64,000 nucleotides of DNA from Scatophagus argus (lineage: Eukaryota; Chordata; Actinopteri; Scatophagidae). Both the position numbers and the translations under genes were made by a program. Where the stretch lies: positions 10,970,862 to 11,034,861 of the forward strand of contig NC_058510.1 in the NCBI RefSeq assembly GCF_020382885.2. The letters are read 5' to 3'. Positions 16,274 through 29,514 of the stretch are shown here, piece by piece. The notes below the pieces were generated by a model, which did no database searches, had not been told where the DNA came from, and saw only the letters and a list, made by a program, of their open reading frames with translations. Numbering within the stretch: the first letter of the stretch is position 1; every line of letters starts with the position of its first letter.

Positions 16274-16859
16274 ATTTATTGTGTAGAAACTGAACCAAGT
16301 ATTTGTTATTAATGTCTTTCATTCTCCTTCAGCGGCTTGTGATGCGGCCACAAGCCAGCATAGCATCACATGAAGCTGATTATCCTTGTAATTCTCCATG
16401 ACTAAAACAACGCTGCGCTTTTACGCAAATGACTCACGCGTGATCCCACAGCACATGTGGCAGGCCAGGACTTCTCTCCGTATCTTTCACTGTTTGTTTT
16501 TTCTTTGTTTCGTGAATGGTCAGTGAAAAGAAGGCAACAAAACGGTAAGTAATACTTTGGCAATAATGGATTAGAAATGTTCTTCAGGTGTTTGCTGTAG
16601 TTCACATGCATGAGCAGCATGTAATGTCAAGTTTTAGTGAGGTTTTTAAATTGTCTCTGATTCACACGGGACTAAACCTCATGTATTTTTGCTTCTTGTC
16701 CTAACTTTTCCTTGTACAATAAGCTTTCAGATGGCAATAGAAAGCCTTTCGTCATTTGGCCCAGTGTCTGTACAGTAAGCTATGTCGGTCTGTTTCTGCT
16801 AAAGGCCACTGATACCCGTTTCCCATCCTGAGTCTGCACCCCAGTGAACACAATTACAA
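16274..16859 (+). promoter_or_regulatory. prtfdc1 upstream region
   Basis: About 590 bases separate the likely enkur poly(A) site from the prtfdc1 start codon. The interval must hold the prtfdc1 promoter and 5'UTR. A TGACTCACGCGTGA segment near 16430-16443 contains an AP-1-like half and CpGs; no TATA box is obvious. No other gene is seen. Confidence 0.4.
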
Positions 16860-19800
16860 ATGGAGAATGCGGGGATTAAAAGAGGAATTGTGGTATGTAA
16901 GTCAGATTTTGAAAATCCAGCATAAACAGCGAATGATGATGTTTAAGCTTAAAGGTTACAGATGCCAAGGGCTAATGATCCTTGTGTATATGTCATAATC
17001 ATCATATTCAGTCCTCTTTGTTGACAGTTTCTCCTCTTGTCCTCTTTGACAGTTTATCCCTAAATAAATCCTGATTTGATTCCACTAATACTGTTTCCAT
17101 ATTATCCTTAGTGTAGTTAAATTAGGATAAAAATCTCTTAATTCTGCCGTAAGAAGCTTTGTATATGTGTGTTAAAGATTTCCAGGTTATAAAATGCTTG
17201 ATGATACATGATGGCCTACAACAATACTACAGCAATATAGATCTGACTAGTTTGAGTGCAGTGCAGTAGTGCCATGCCTAACGATAAGCCGTCTGTCCTA
17301 GATTAAAGATGACTGGCCAGGATACAGTCTGGACCTGTTCACTTACCCTGAGCACTACCATGAAGACATTGAGAGTGTTTACATTCCACATGGGGTAATC
17401 ATGAACAGGTAAAAATATGCACAAAGCATGCTTGCAAAGCAATTTAAAAAAATAAAAATAAATAAATAATAATAATTTCCTGGTCATTTTTATTTGTCTT
17501 GTGTATGTGATTTCTCCTGAAGGACAGAGCGTCTGGCCCGCTACATCATGGATGATTTCAGGGACAACAACATAATGGTGCTGTGCGTCTTGAAGGGAGG
17601 CTACAAGTTCTGTGCAGACCTGGTGGAGTTCATTAAGGTTCTCGGCCGCAACTCCGAGAAGTATTTGGAGACCCGGGTGGAGTTCATTCGTCTCAAGAGC
17701 TACCTAGTAGGTGGACCGCATTGTGTGTTTAAACAATTGCTCCATACGCTAAAGCAGCCTGTGTGTTATGCCTCTCATTTGAGTAAGATTTTTTTTTTTT
17801 TTAATTTCTAAGATGTTATTACAGTTCAGTTATCAAACTCTTTTCTAGTGACACCTTGGTGTTCAAGGTGTTTAGCCATAACCAGGAATGTCTTGCCAAT
17901 CAGATTAATCCATAATGAAAATAATCATGGTAACCAATGGCAACATCCAATGTGTACTTTCAGGTTGCATGTGACTTTTGACTTTGCCAGCAGATGTCAC
18001 TGCTGTTCATGTTTTGTGAGGAATGAGCTCGTGCAGGCAGGTCACCTCAAGGACAATCGATTGTAGAATGACTGCAGAGCTCAGGTCATGGAAATACATA
18101 CTGCCAGTTGGTGGTGTTGCTGCTACCAAGAGAAACCGCTTATAACACTGTCTTAACACCTGGAATGCATAAACCAAAGAATTAACTCTGGGGATGATAT
18201 AGTAATGTTTGCAATGACATCGCTTAGGAATTGTCACCACAGTCCATTATTATTGTTTGGCACATGGCACATCCAAAATGTTATGATTTACATATCTCTG
18301 CATGTGGTCACATGCCTTCTGTCCCTTCACACCACACAGGAGGATTCACTATTGGCTTTCACACAGGGTTACATATGGAGAGGGCAGCCTAAATTATAAT
18401 TAGAATTATAGACTGTTTTTATTTTGCAGGATCAGTTAAACCAGGTTGTGCTGTAATGTCTGAAGTTTTCTTACAGACAAACAAAATTTTTATTATCTAA
18501 TCTAAGACAAAATGACTGAAATATGCAGTGAGTTGACAAGGCCAAATGAGAATTATTCAGATATCTGCAAATCCTGTTCATTTTGGTGCAACATTACTTA
18601 TCACTGTAAGAGCAACTGTATGCAGCAGTTTGCCAACCAGATCACCAGATAAAACCATAACACATAGAACAAAAAAGGTAAAACAACATGAGGAACTACC
18701 TTTAAACACATTCATAAATAAATGGAAACATCTAAAAAAAATATATATCTGAAAACATATAAATAAAAATAAGCATTAAAATAAATGACATCATTAATAC
18801 ATTTTGATGTCAGTAAACAAGATGGTGGCAAGTGGCAATCTCTGTTACTACACCAGAGGACAGTGTGTGAGTAATGACGCTGTTAGTCAGTCTCACAGGT
18901 CATGATGGAGGACATGTGACCTGCCCCCAGGGCCGGGATTTTGTCCATGTCACTGCTCCTCTTATCTGAGTGATGCATCTGTAGCCGACTGACTCTAACT
19001 TCAAAGCTGTCGCTCTTCAAAGCTTTGCACTGTGCTTCCTACAGGGGCAGAGAGAGTCTGTCTTTGTTTATGTTAAGGATAATATTTTATATTCATAGTC
19101 TTTGTAAAAGTAAAAGTCTTCCCCTGTGCATTTGTCTAGGAAAACATATACATTTGTAATTTCTGGTGGCTTAAAGGAATAAATCTATATCTGAAATAAA
19201 CAATTATTGTTGAGGAAGGAGTAGGAGTGCAAGAAATCAACAATGAAGCCACAAAAGGAAAACAAAATCCATTTTTGCCTTCTCCTCCCCAGAATGACCA
19301 ATCAACAGAGGAGCTGCACATCATAGGAAGCCGGGATCTGTCTTTCTTGCGGGGAAAGGTGTGTGCAAATCATTGTGCAAATCATATTATGGGGTTAGAA
19401 ACATTGTCTTTCAGAGGGAGCCGTCAGTCTCAGGATGCTGACACTTTCACACAGGTTAACAAAGTAGTTTTCTGCAACATATGGTTTCTGAGAATACACT
19501 GCATTTTTAAAATAACAAAATACAGTTAAATTTTTTTGTATTCCGTTAATAGTATTCCGCGATGTTCTTGGGAATATGTTTTATTTCCCCAAACTTGCTC
19601 ACGAACCAGAATTCATCCTTGTACTGGGGAACTTTTAAAGATTAAACCAATGTTTCCACAAGGCAGATTTACTGGTTGTTCATGCCATGGACGACTGAGG
19701 AGTCTGTAGAGCATGTAGGGTCATGAGGAATGATCTGTCCTCACTGTGTTATTCTCTAGATAGGCATAACACAGAGACTTCACTTACTCAGCTGAATGGG

Positions 19801-22800
19801 TGCCCAAATATTCCCACAGGCTTTTGCTTCAAATAGACTGATTGCTGAGATGTCAGAATGTGCTGTAGCTGAGATACATTTTGTCTGTGAGTAAAAATGT
19901 CAGTGGGAGTTAAAACAGACAGGCTGACCACCACCTTGCACAGAAAACATGAATCACTCTACTTTGTCTCCACTTGGTCTCCACTTGGTCTCCACTTTGC
20001 CCTTGATTACAGTCCTTCACCTCTTGGCAAATATTAAACCTCCCACAGAGTCTTATCAGAAGACAAATTATTAGTCATCAGCCATTGTAAGCGTTGTACA
20101 TATATTTCTTCACAGCTATGGGTAGATTGTTGTGCTACTGACACTGCTGTTTTAACGATAATGACAACGTAATGACAGCACAGGCACAGTTATGTGCACA
20201 AATGTTATGTTGAAGGGGGGTCTTGGCATGAAAGGGCTCGCTGGTCTCCATGGCTTGATCAGAACTGTTTCTCATGCGATTCTTCTTCTGTCTCACTGTG
20301 AAATCATAGCATTCAGATGCCTTAATCCCGAGTGTTGTTATGCTAATCTGAGTTGTTAAGTTTAAATTTAGCTCAGTTTTAAATGTGAATTAGTATGTGA
20401 ACTTCTGAAGGAGAAACTTCTGGAGCGTGGATGAGAATGTCTGTTTCTTTTCAGAGGAGGAGATGCTTAATTTGCTGCTTGAGGCGGATAAGACCTTCAG
20501 TAACTTGTTATATTCTTTAAAAACAATAAACCTGAAGATGAACTGTGATAACTTTAGTGATCCTTTCTTTTCCTCATCAGTTCAAAGTTTGTCATTATAC
20601 CTTCTTGACATCAGAATGATAAAACAGCTTTCAATCAAGCCAAGATGGCATGACTGTAGTAACTATCCAAAAAACATCTGAAATTATCACCTGGGACAAA
20701 GCAAATAAAAAGTAACCTTCATCACCAATTTTTGATTGATTTCTTCTTCTTTAGCTCTCTGTACCTTTGGATCATGTTGGTCGGTGCCTGCATATATACA
20801 TATACAGGAATGACAAGCAACCTGTCATCCAGGGATCCTATGAGAACTATAAATTCCCAAGCATGATGCTGTACGTAGTCAAATAACCGCCGGTGAGCAG
20901 TCAGCCGTACAGTGTGTTTACAGTTTGCAGCATTCAGCAAGACAGGTTAGTTATGTTTGAGTTTTTAAGTTATTTACACGTCCCAGTAGCCGTGTTGTGT
21001 AACAGTGTTCAGGTGTAGACTCCAGAACATTGGCCCTCTGCCTGCATTCTCTCCAACCACTCTCCCCAGTCCATAGATACTCACCACTGGGCCCACAAAG
21101 AGCCCCATACACCCGGCCAAGGAAACAAGGAGTCATTTGAAACTCTGCAGTAAAAAGAAAGCGTCCAGCACTTGGACACTTAGAAGTGATGTTTTGCTCA
21201 CTGAAGACGCAGATGTTCAGAGAATGAGTTGTCTGTGTTTTTGTTCAGATGCTGACAATGCTGCCAACATTGTTGCTGTAGATACCATCTGTAATCAATG
21301 CACATTTCACAGAAACAGTGGAACTATTATTTTCATTCAAAGGTGATGTTTTACTAATGTTTTTCTTTTTGTTTTGTTTTTTCTTTACATGTTACAAAGA
21401 GTGTACTCATTGTTGAGGTGAGTCTCAGGTGTAAATAATCTTTCCTCCCATCTGCTCTGACTAGTATTGTAGTTTCTTTTTAAAGCTGACTTAATTCTAG
21501 CAAGCATGTCTGTCAAATTCCCACATTTATTTGATGCCTTTCATATGTTTTTTTTTCTTTGCACTTCTTTTAGTGTGTTGTTGATTGTGAGGCCATTGTC
21601 CCTGTAAAAAGATCTTCTCTCATTGAGATCATGTTTCAGCTGTAACTCAAGTCAGAATCCTAAGCACAATATCACACTGGTTGTTTTGCTGTTGTTTTGA
21701 ATAAGCTCTGTGTATTTGACTTCTGCACTCAGAAGCGCTCCCCCCCCCTCAATCCCTCCCTCTTGATCTCTCCCTCTTCCTTTGCTCTTCCCTTCCCTCA
21801 GGCCATAGTTGACACAGGAAAGACCATGAAGGCCCTTCTGAAGCATGTGGAGACTTTTGAACCCAAGATGGTCAAGGTCGCAGGGTGAGCCAGTTTTTCA
21901 ATGGCTTGTGTTTTCCCTACCAGGGGAAATGCCAAGCGTGTGACGAATACAAGAGGAAGATATCGCTCGTCCACAGTCACTATCTTGTGTCCTTGGGCTG
22001 TTCCTTTGCGCTCCAACAAGATCTTTCTTCACAGATGGGTTATGTTGGGAAGTTAGCCTTCTCTCTTACTCTCTGACTGTTTTACTGTCTGCTTTCTAAT
22101 TAAAATGAACAGTAAAAGGCACAATTTGTAATTCTTTTTAAATACTAAGAACAAGTGAAGTCATGGTTAGCTGTAATACAGCTTTTTGTAAATTAACTCT
22201 ATATTTCATGTGCTTCAGTCTGTTGGTAAAGAGGGTCCCTAACATGGCTGAAAGTCTAACAGACTGTAAGTACCATCACATTATTACAGCTCTACAAATA
22301 TGAAATAATCTGTCATTGTTCTGCATCTGTATATGTTTGCTAGTCAGTTGCAGTGAATCAAATGCAAGTATTTTTCAAAGCTAAACTGGTTAGCAAGTTT
22401 GGTTCTGCGCTTTCATGGCTTCTATTTGCTGCTGTAGCCACTAAAATACTCAGTCATGTTGAGCTCCATTCACAAAGTCCCCACTTCTAGGGTGTCTTTG
22501 AAGCCTAATATTTCCACTGCCATAACTGCAGTGTCCCTGATTGTCCCCAAGGATGTCCATTTTGACACCAAAGGGCGACACTATGTTCACTGAGAGTAAA
22601 CACGGCAGTCACAGACAAAGTCTGTTTCAGTGTAAGCTTGGTATCAGTCTTTTAAAAACAGTCCTTTAAATAAAAAAACTGCTTTTTTATGTCATTATAC
22701 ACTGGTTCAGTTTCAGAATTTACATGTATCACGTAGCTCTTTAACATTCATGTCTCTGTTTGCTCTGCTAGATGTTGGATTTGAAATCCCCAACCGCTTT

Positions 22801-24116
22801 GTTGTCGGTTATGCCTTGGACTACAATGAGTACTTCCGTGACCTGAATGTAAGTGCTGAGTCTGAGTCTGGCACTGCTGCACACAGCACATGACCTTTTG
22901 AAGAGCTAAGAGAAAGAGATGAAAGAGACAGAAGGGGTAAACATCACAAATCAAAGAGATGCACTCCTTTCCCTGAAACCTAAACTCACCCAGCAGGTAT
23001 CCTCCCTGCCTGAGGACACTTTGCATGTAGGCAAAGCAGTTCAAAGAGCTTATGTGTGTGGTGTGTGAGATCATTACACATCATTACACATCTTTCATTC
23101 AGAGTACCACTCAGTGTCCTTCTGTCAAGAAACCATAAAAAGCTACTCAGGGCTTCTCACGGCTCAGGGTGTGGTCTGACACGTCTCTTGGCCATGTCAT
23201 GATTAGATTTTTGGTATCACGTTTACCTAATCTGACATAATGACCATTAAATACAGCCACTGCTTGTGCCATAGACTCTCACTTTGTTTTTTCTTTATTT
23301 GTCATTTTTGCATTTTTCCACTATACGAAGCAATCAAACCCTCTGAAAGCATGTCTGGCTTTTCTGTCTTTGCTCTCCTGACTGTTTCACCAGCGCTTTG
23401 AACCCAACTCACTTGTCTACAAGCTGTGAGTCAAGAGTGCAACTTTATCCTCTGTTTTCTTTATGTTCTTCTTTAACATCTTAATTCAAGCCTGGTTTCT
23501 CAGTCTGAAATTAGTAAGTGCAAACTTATGTGAACTTTGTCATTTTTATATCAGCAAAGACGTGGCCTCAGATTTACCTCTGACTCATGCAAAAGCCTGG
23601 ACCATCTCCCCATGATGTGTGTGTGTGTGTGTGTGTTGCATGTACTGTAAGTACTGTATGACTGTGTGTGTCTGTTGTGCATGTTTGAGGGGGGTGGTAT
23701 TCATTACGAAAGTTTGAGAGAAGGCGACCTGTGGAATGTAGAGGTTAGGATCTCATTATCAGGCAGAGTTAAAGCTTCCCCTCTTATCTGTCCTTATCCT
23801 ACAGAAGAAATATGAGTTGAACCCCTGAGACGCCCAAAGTTAGATTAATGAATGTGTCATATCTTTGGAGATTACCTTCCCTGCTTTAAAATGATTGCAA
23901 ACTTCATATTTCCCTACAATATACTGAGGCTCTCAGAACATGCAGGTATTTCATTTTGCCATCACCGGAAAGGAAAGTGTTGGGCCAACACTGAAAAATA
24001 CTGAAGGGCAATCTAACACTGCAGTTACACAAGCTCATTTTTCTTTCTCCCACTTCTTCTTCTTTCAGCACATCTGCGTCATCAGCAAGACTGGAAAAAT
24101 GAAGTACAAGGTTTGA
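16860..24116 (+). CDS. prtfdc1: Phosphoribosyltransferase domain-containing protein 1 (HPRT-like)
   Basis: Nine exons: 16860-16892, 17302-17408, 17523-17706, 19293-19358, 21400-21417, 21802-21884, 22219-22265, 22772-22848 and 24069-24116. Exons 2-8 measure 107, 184, 66, 18, 83, 47 and 77 bases, the classic HPRT1 pattern. The sum is 663 bases, 220 aa, against 218 for HPRT and 225 for human PRTFDC1. Visible motifs: [14 protein letters not shown] (a PRTFDC1-type N-terminus), the LKGGYKF loop, the PRPP-binding loop [15 protein letters not shown] and the C-terminal [21 protein letters not shown], which binds the purine base. Known role of the family: purine salvage, converting hypoxanthine/guanine plus PRPP to IMP/GMP in the cytosol; human PRTFDC1 has very low activity. 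The PRPP loop is unusual: the aspartate after the conserved glutamate is Ala, while the catalytic-base aspartate (Gly in human PRTFDC1) is present. Position next to enkur identifies it as prtfdc1 rather than hprt1. Introns 3, 4 and 8 are 1.2-2.0 kb and show no gene. The first exon start ([11 protein letters not shown]) is the least certain part. Confidence 0.93.
19966..19998 (+). repeat. 11-base tandem repeat, three units
   Basis: GTCTCCACTTG occurs three times in direct tandem within prtfdc1 intron 4; the last unit ends in T instead of G. Confidence 0.9.
23616..23636. repeat. (TG)n microsatellite in prtfdc1 intron 8
   Basis: A short uninterrupted TG tract of about ten units. Confidence 0.9.
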
Positions 24117-26154
24117 GAAGAATCAAAAGAATTAAAGCAATGCACAGTTTCGCAGCAACATTTTTCCTTTTCTTCTTCAGATATAAGCAAAGTTTCAGTT
24201 TTGTTTTCTGACTGTTAGAAATTTCCTGTCTGTGTCAGTCTTTGTTTAAGTGAGGCATGTGTTTCAGACAAAAAACAAAACATTTGTTATATTTGTATGT
24301 GACATTAACTTTGTAAGTGGTTAAAAATTAAAGATGATTCATCTTTAATCAAGATTTGAGAATTATTCACAATTGTCTTTAAACAAAATAAGAATAATTA
24401 TAATAATATGATGTAATTGTTGTCATGCCCCTGGAACCAAACAAAATAGATAAATAAAAGAAAGAAATGGTGCTCAGTAGGAGAGGACGTTGGTGACAGA
24501 TGGAGAGAGCTTATGGACGTTGGCATCCTCATGCCCGGATGACGCCCACTCTGACTCATGGAAAACACACAATGGGTGCAGCACGCAGCGTCTGTTTGTT
24601 CCCAACTTTAATCAAGCCTTACTGGAAATCAGAACCAAATGCATGAGAATTTAATTGAGTATTTGGAAAAACTTAAAAATAAAACCTGGAGCGTAGCTTA
24701 ACTTCTTTTCACTTTGAAATGCAATCATACAAACCTTCAGAGAGCATTGAGTCATTGATTAGACATTTGGACTTTGGGTAAATTGTATAATTTAGGTTGA
24801 AAATTACTCAGTAACACATCACATGTTCAAAACACATTAGTTCTTCCCTTTTTTAAAAAAAAAATGTTGTTTTTAACAGAAAAATCTCTTCATTCCAGGG
24901 GTGTTGTGCTTTCACGATGTTTACAGTGCTGCAATTAAACTGAGTGCTCTGAACTACAAACATACATGCAAACACACATTTACTCTTTTGCCATTGTAGG
25001 GGTGACTGAGAAAGTCAATTTGGCATGTCGACAAACAGACCAGAACATGCTTCAGTTGCACTTGGGGAGTGTTATCATGTGGCTACGCCCTCTTGATTCT
25101 TAATCACCTGAAACTCCAAACAGCTGTCACATCACATAACAGGAATGCATACACATAGACATTATTCTGAGAGTTTAAATATTTTAGATGCTTTGTAATT
25201 ATGCTAGGATACAGCATCCCAAAAGAAAAAATTAGAGGAATGTTTGTCACTGCTCCATGCATAGACCACCAAGTTCTAGACTAGTGGCTAAAATAAAAGA
25301 AAATGTATTGTCATTCTTATAGGTGTTTACTTTTATGTAATTTTGAAATGAAATTATGCCAACTGCACGCTTTCCTCACTTTTTTACAGACACATTTCCG
25401 AGCCAGAGGAAATAGTCCAGCTCCAGCTGCAAGGCCTCTCCAAGTTAAATGACCTGATAAAGGAGTTGCTATTTGGATAATATGAGTGACTGCAAAACAA
25501 AAGAGAGCTCTGGGAGGTTTGGAGCACGCAGTTTCGATGTTGTGCTTTCAAAATGCTCTCACATTTCACATCTGGGGTGCTAAACAACACCACCTTCAGT
25601 CAAACGTTTAGAGGAACCTGAAATTCAGTCAGGTTTTATGGCTTGTCCTTGAGCCCTAAGGTAAGGAGTGAGATAAGCGAAGGGGGAGAAGGTCAACAAA
25701 TTACACAGCTTTTTGGTTTGGTGCCATCTGTGCAGTCTCATCCACAAAGACCCCCATTGTACCTCCAGCTGCAATCTTGTATGCCCTTATCATAAAACAT
25801 CAGCACTTGGTGGTGGTGGTTAACTTATCCCAGCACTAATGCCCCCCAGACTGCCCTGGGAACCTGGAGGCCATTGTCCCTCACCTTGATTCAGGGTTTG
25901 GTGAAAGCGAGTTGGAACAAAGCGGCTTACAGGTGTCACATGCTGTGGCTTTGTAGTGTTCCGTCGGGGAACAGAAAACGGGGCTGAATGCAGAAAGTAG
26001 GCTACAGGTAAAGTGCATTCAGCACAAAAGGAACAAAACGGAAATTTGAATAGCCACACATTCATTCATAGAGAGGAGTGGGGTTTTATTTCACATCACC
26101 AGCACAACAGATAGACAGTGTTTACTCCCAAAACCTTATTTTATTGTGCAGGTG

Positions 26155-27023
26155 TTAAAGGAAAAGTTTGACATTTTTGAGAAAATGGTGATTTTTAACT
26201 TTTTTTTCCCTGTTAATCACATATTGAGAAGTACAGAGACAATCAGTACTCATTCTTATAAAATGAAGCTACAATACAACTAGATTACAATGAAGATGGA
26301 TCACTTCTGGAGTACAGCTGGAGTTCTGGAAACAAACAATCTATAACATGACATTGATGAGCTTTGGAGGTGCTGATTTTTGCAACTTGTAGAGATAGAC
26401 AGATAGATGATAGATACTTTATTGATCCTGAGGGATATTCAAGCATCCAGTAGCCCATTACAACAGTGTAGGTTAGTCAAAAAGTAAATAACCAAACAAG
26501 GCGTAACTGTTAGTGGGAAAAATAGACCAAACACACTAAATAAACTAACATACGCTACATAAAGCACAATAGAGTGCAGAGAAAGCAGGTTGACCAGATT
26601 GACTGTGTGTATAAAACAAGAGACTAAAGAGCCACAGTGTAAACATATCTAAATGGATTGTTACTCAGAAATGAGTCATAAAGTGCAGGTTTATTGTGCA
26701 AAACAATATAAGGTAAGGTGCATAGTGGAATAAATGTCCAATAAATAAATTATTATTATTTTTTACATCTGATGTGACTCAGGCACAGACTGTCGCTGGG
26801 AACGTGACCCCTGAACACCCAGAGATGTGTTGTAGAGTCTAATGGCCAGGGGAACAAACGAGTTCCTGAATCTGAGTCTTGTGGTTTTACATGGGATGTC
26901 TCCAGCCCAATATGCTAAACTAACCCAACTATCTCATTAAGCAGACAGTGATGAGGTCAATACCTAACCGTCAGCAAGAAAACAAATAAGCGTGTTTCCC
27001 AAAACGCTGAACTATTCCTTTAA
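26155..27023. mobile_element. MITE-like element interrupted by an insertion
   Basis: The left end starts TTAAAGGAAAAGTTTGACAT and the right end, reverse-complemented, starts TTAAAGGAATAGTTCAGCGT. Both fit the terminal inverted repeat of a common fish repeat (TTAAAGGAATAGTTCGACATTTTGGGAAA type, recalled). The left arm runs to about 26391 and the right arm from about 26903; the middle is a retroelement 3' end. No transposase is present. Confidence 0.6.
26392..26902 (-). mobile_element. L2/Rex1-type retroelement 3' end, inserted in the MITE
   Basis: On the minus strand the fragment ends with CAGGATCAATAAAGTATC followed by a short TATC/ATCT-type tail, the form of fish Rex1/L2 LINE 3' ends. The AGATAGACAGATAGATGATAGA at 26393-26414 is this tail on the plus strand. 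No intact reading frame is present. Whether it is a truncated LINE or a SINE sharing the LINE tail cannot be decided by eye. Confidence 0.55.
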
Positions 27024-27069
27024 GATTAGACCTCCTCAGTATCAAGCTGTTGGCCCCTTACTTGGCCCC

Positions 27070-27517
27070 TTACCAGTGAAGGGAAATCTCATTGCTTCAG
27101 CAATAGAAGACATTTTGGACAATTTTATGCTTCAAACTTAATGGCAACAGTTTGTTGAAGGCCCTTTTCTATTCCAGCATGACTGTGTCCCAGTGCACAA
27201 AGCAAAGTCCATAAACATGTGGCTGGATGAGTTTGGTGTGGAAGAACTTGACTGGCCCACACAGAGCCACGACCTCAACCCCATCCAACACCTGTGGGAT
27301 GATCTGGAATGGAGATTGCGAGTCAGGCCGTTTCTTCCAACATCAGTGTCTGACCTCAGAAATGCTGTACTTGAAGAAAGGACAAAAATCCCCACAGAAA
27401 CACCTTGTGGGAAACCTTCCCAGAAGAGTGGAACCTGTTATAGCTGCAAAGCTGTCTATGTATTTAGTCCCCATTGGTTTAATGGTCAGGTGGCCCAATA
27501 GTTTTGTCTATGTAGTG
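27070..27517 (+). mobile_element. Tc1/mariner-type transposon, 5'-truncated, transposase pseudogene
   Basis: The plus strand encodes the C-terminal part of a DDE transposase: HDCVPVHKAKSINMWLDEFG, then ELDWPTQSHDLNPIQHLWDD. The latter matches the family pattern 'LDWPxQSPDLNPIENLW', which carries a catalytic Asp-Leu-Asn-Pro-Ile block. The right end is a terminal repeat (GACAAAACTATTGGG complement, ending CTATGTAGTG) followed by TA. The left terminal repeat and the N-terminal half are missing. It is a close relative of the 8774-9246 copy. Inactive. Confidence 0.82.
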
Positions 27518-29514
27518 TACTTAATTTGCATACCTATCATGGGTGCTGCATTGGTAATTAAAAGCTGGACATTTATTTGACCAGAATTAAAAAAAAATAC
27601 ACTCTCCATTCTCTATTTGGAGCTACTTCACTGACGCATCTTGGTACACAAATAGAAAGAACATCCTCTCCAGTGTTCATTGTGTTCTAATTAGGGACTG
27701 GGTGGCCAGAGGGCTTGGTAGATTGACTATTGCTGGGTTCCAGCCAGTCATCAAACTCAGTGCCAGCTCCACTAATACAACCTGGAGTGGTTAGTGATCC
27801 TCATCCTCTTACATTCTAAGCTCGGCCACAGCTTAAGAGAATCTTTATGAATGAAATATATGGTATCTTTGTCCTGATGAGTGTTTTGCATGAAGATGTG
27901 TTGAAAAGCTGTTTCACCTAGTAAGCATGCTGTGCTGCAGAGTCATTTCCACCTGTCCTAATCCTAACACTGCTGGGCTTTGAACTTGGGCTTCATGTGA
28001 TGTCCTAATCCAGCCAAACATTTTGCTGCCATGAGAGAGCTCATAATCTCTCTTCTGCTGAATGTTCCAGTCACTCTGGCTCTGCAGCTACACATTTGGC
28101 ACAAGGGAATTAGAAGTGAGTGTTGATACAAATACATGGACAAAATGTCAAACACAAATTATTAGAAAAATGTGCATAAAATATTGGAAAACAGATCACA
28201 ATCATGCTTCATGGAGCAACAACATAAAGAAAGGTAACACAACAGCAGCAGACGTGTTTTCAGTCATTATTACTGCACATCAGTGAGCTATGTTCACTGT
28301 TCATTGATGTGAAATTCTGTCCTCAATTTGCCATTCATAAAACCAACTCTGTGCTCCATGTGTGTCTCAAGCTGCACTAGTGTTCTGCACAAAGGAAGGT
28401 GTAATGGCGTAGTACTTCAAATGAGCTAAATGCTTTTTTGGGAAAGTACCATCTGAACACAATCATTGTTGGTTCCTGTGAACCAGTAAAACATTTTATT
28501 GTTTGCTTGTGAATTTTTACACACACATGGAATATACAAAGATGCATATTGTGAGTAGTTTGTATTGGAAAAACACCTTTACATGTTAAACATATATATA
28601 GTGTGAGTCTTATTAATCATTCATCAAATACTGACAATATAGGTTAGGGTTAAATGAGACTCAACAATCAGCTCTCTTTTTCCATAACTGTTTACAGCTG
28701 CTGACAAATGCGTCCATAATGCCTTAAGAGTTTTGTTTGCACAATCATACTTTATGTCAAATCAATAAGATTAAATGAGTATGAACCTCATGTTATCACA
28801 TAATGTGGAGTCCCACTTACATCAGTTTAAGTTCTCCATTGTCTGGATGAGGGTGCACCAGCATTTTGGACAATAGCTCCTCTCTGAAACCAGGGAAACC
28901 TTGCCACAGTATGGGTCAAAAGAGTCCTATTGTTCTATCTTCTATTGTGCTGCTGGAGAAGCCTGCAAACAGAACACTCTCAGCCTTTGTCTTTGTCCAG
29001 ATCAGCTGTGCATCCCTTTTTTTCATGCTCTGTGGAGTCCCATGTGGCTGCCATGCCCTATGTCACCATAATAAAGTTAAGGACACTGATGTTACAGTTG
29101 TTAATGGATAGGCAACTATGTTTCACCAGTTGAGTTCAACATATGTGTGGACCTGAGGGATTTTCCTCGGCCCTCACAATGATGTTCCTGTGATTGGTCT
29201 GAAGGACTTAATGCCAGAGCGTGGGAATAAAGTGTTTAGCTCATGGCTTGCTGATCATTTAAATGCATTGTGCATGTGTCTCTGAGTACTTCACTGACAC
29301 AGATCATGTCCCATTAAGAAGTATATATGTTAGTTTATTATACATGTGACACATTCAAAATCTTAATTCAGTAAAGATTTCCAGCTAGTAAAAATTCCTA
29401 TTGTGGGAAGAAACTATCAAAAAAGAGTTGATTTGGAAGGATAATATCACACCAGTAGGTTCAATGAGGACATAGAACTCTAATATGACTGTGTAACTGT
29501 ACAAAAATGTTCAG

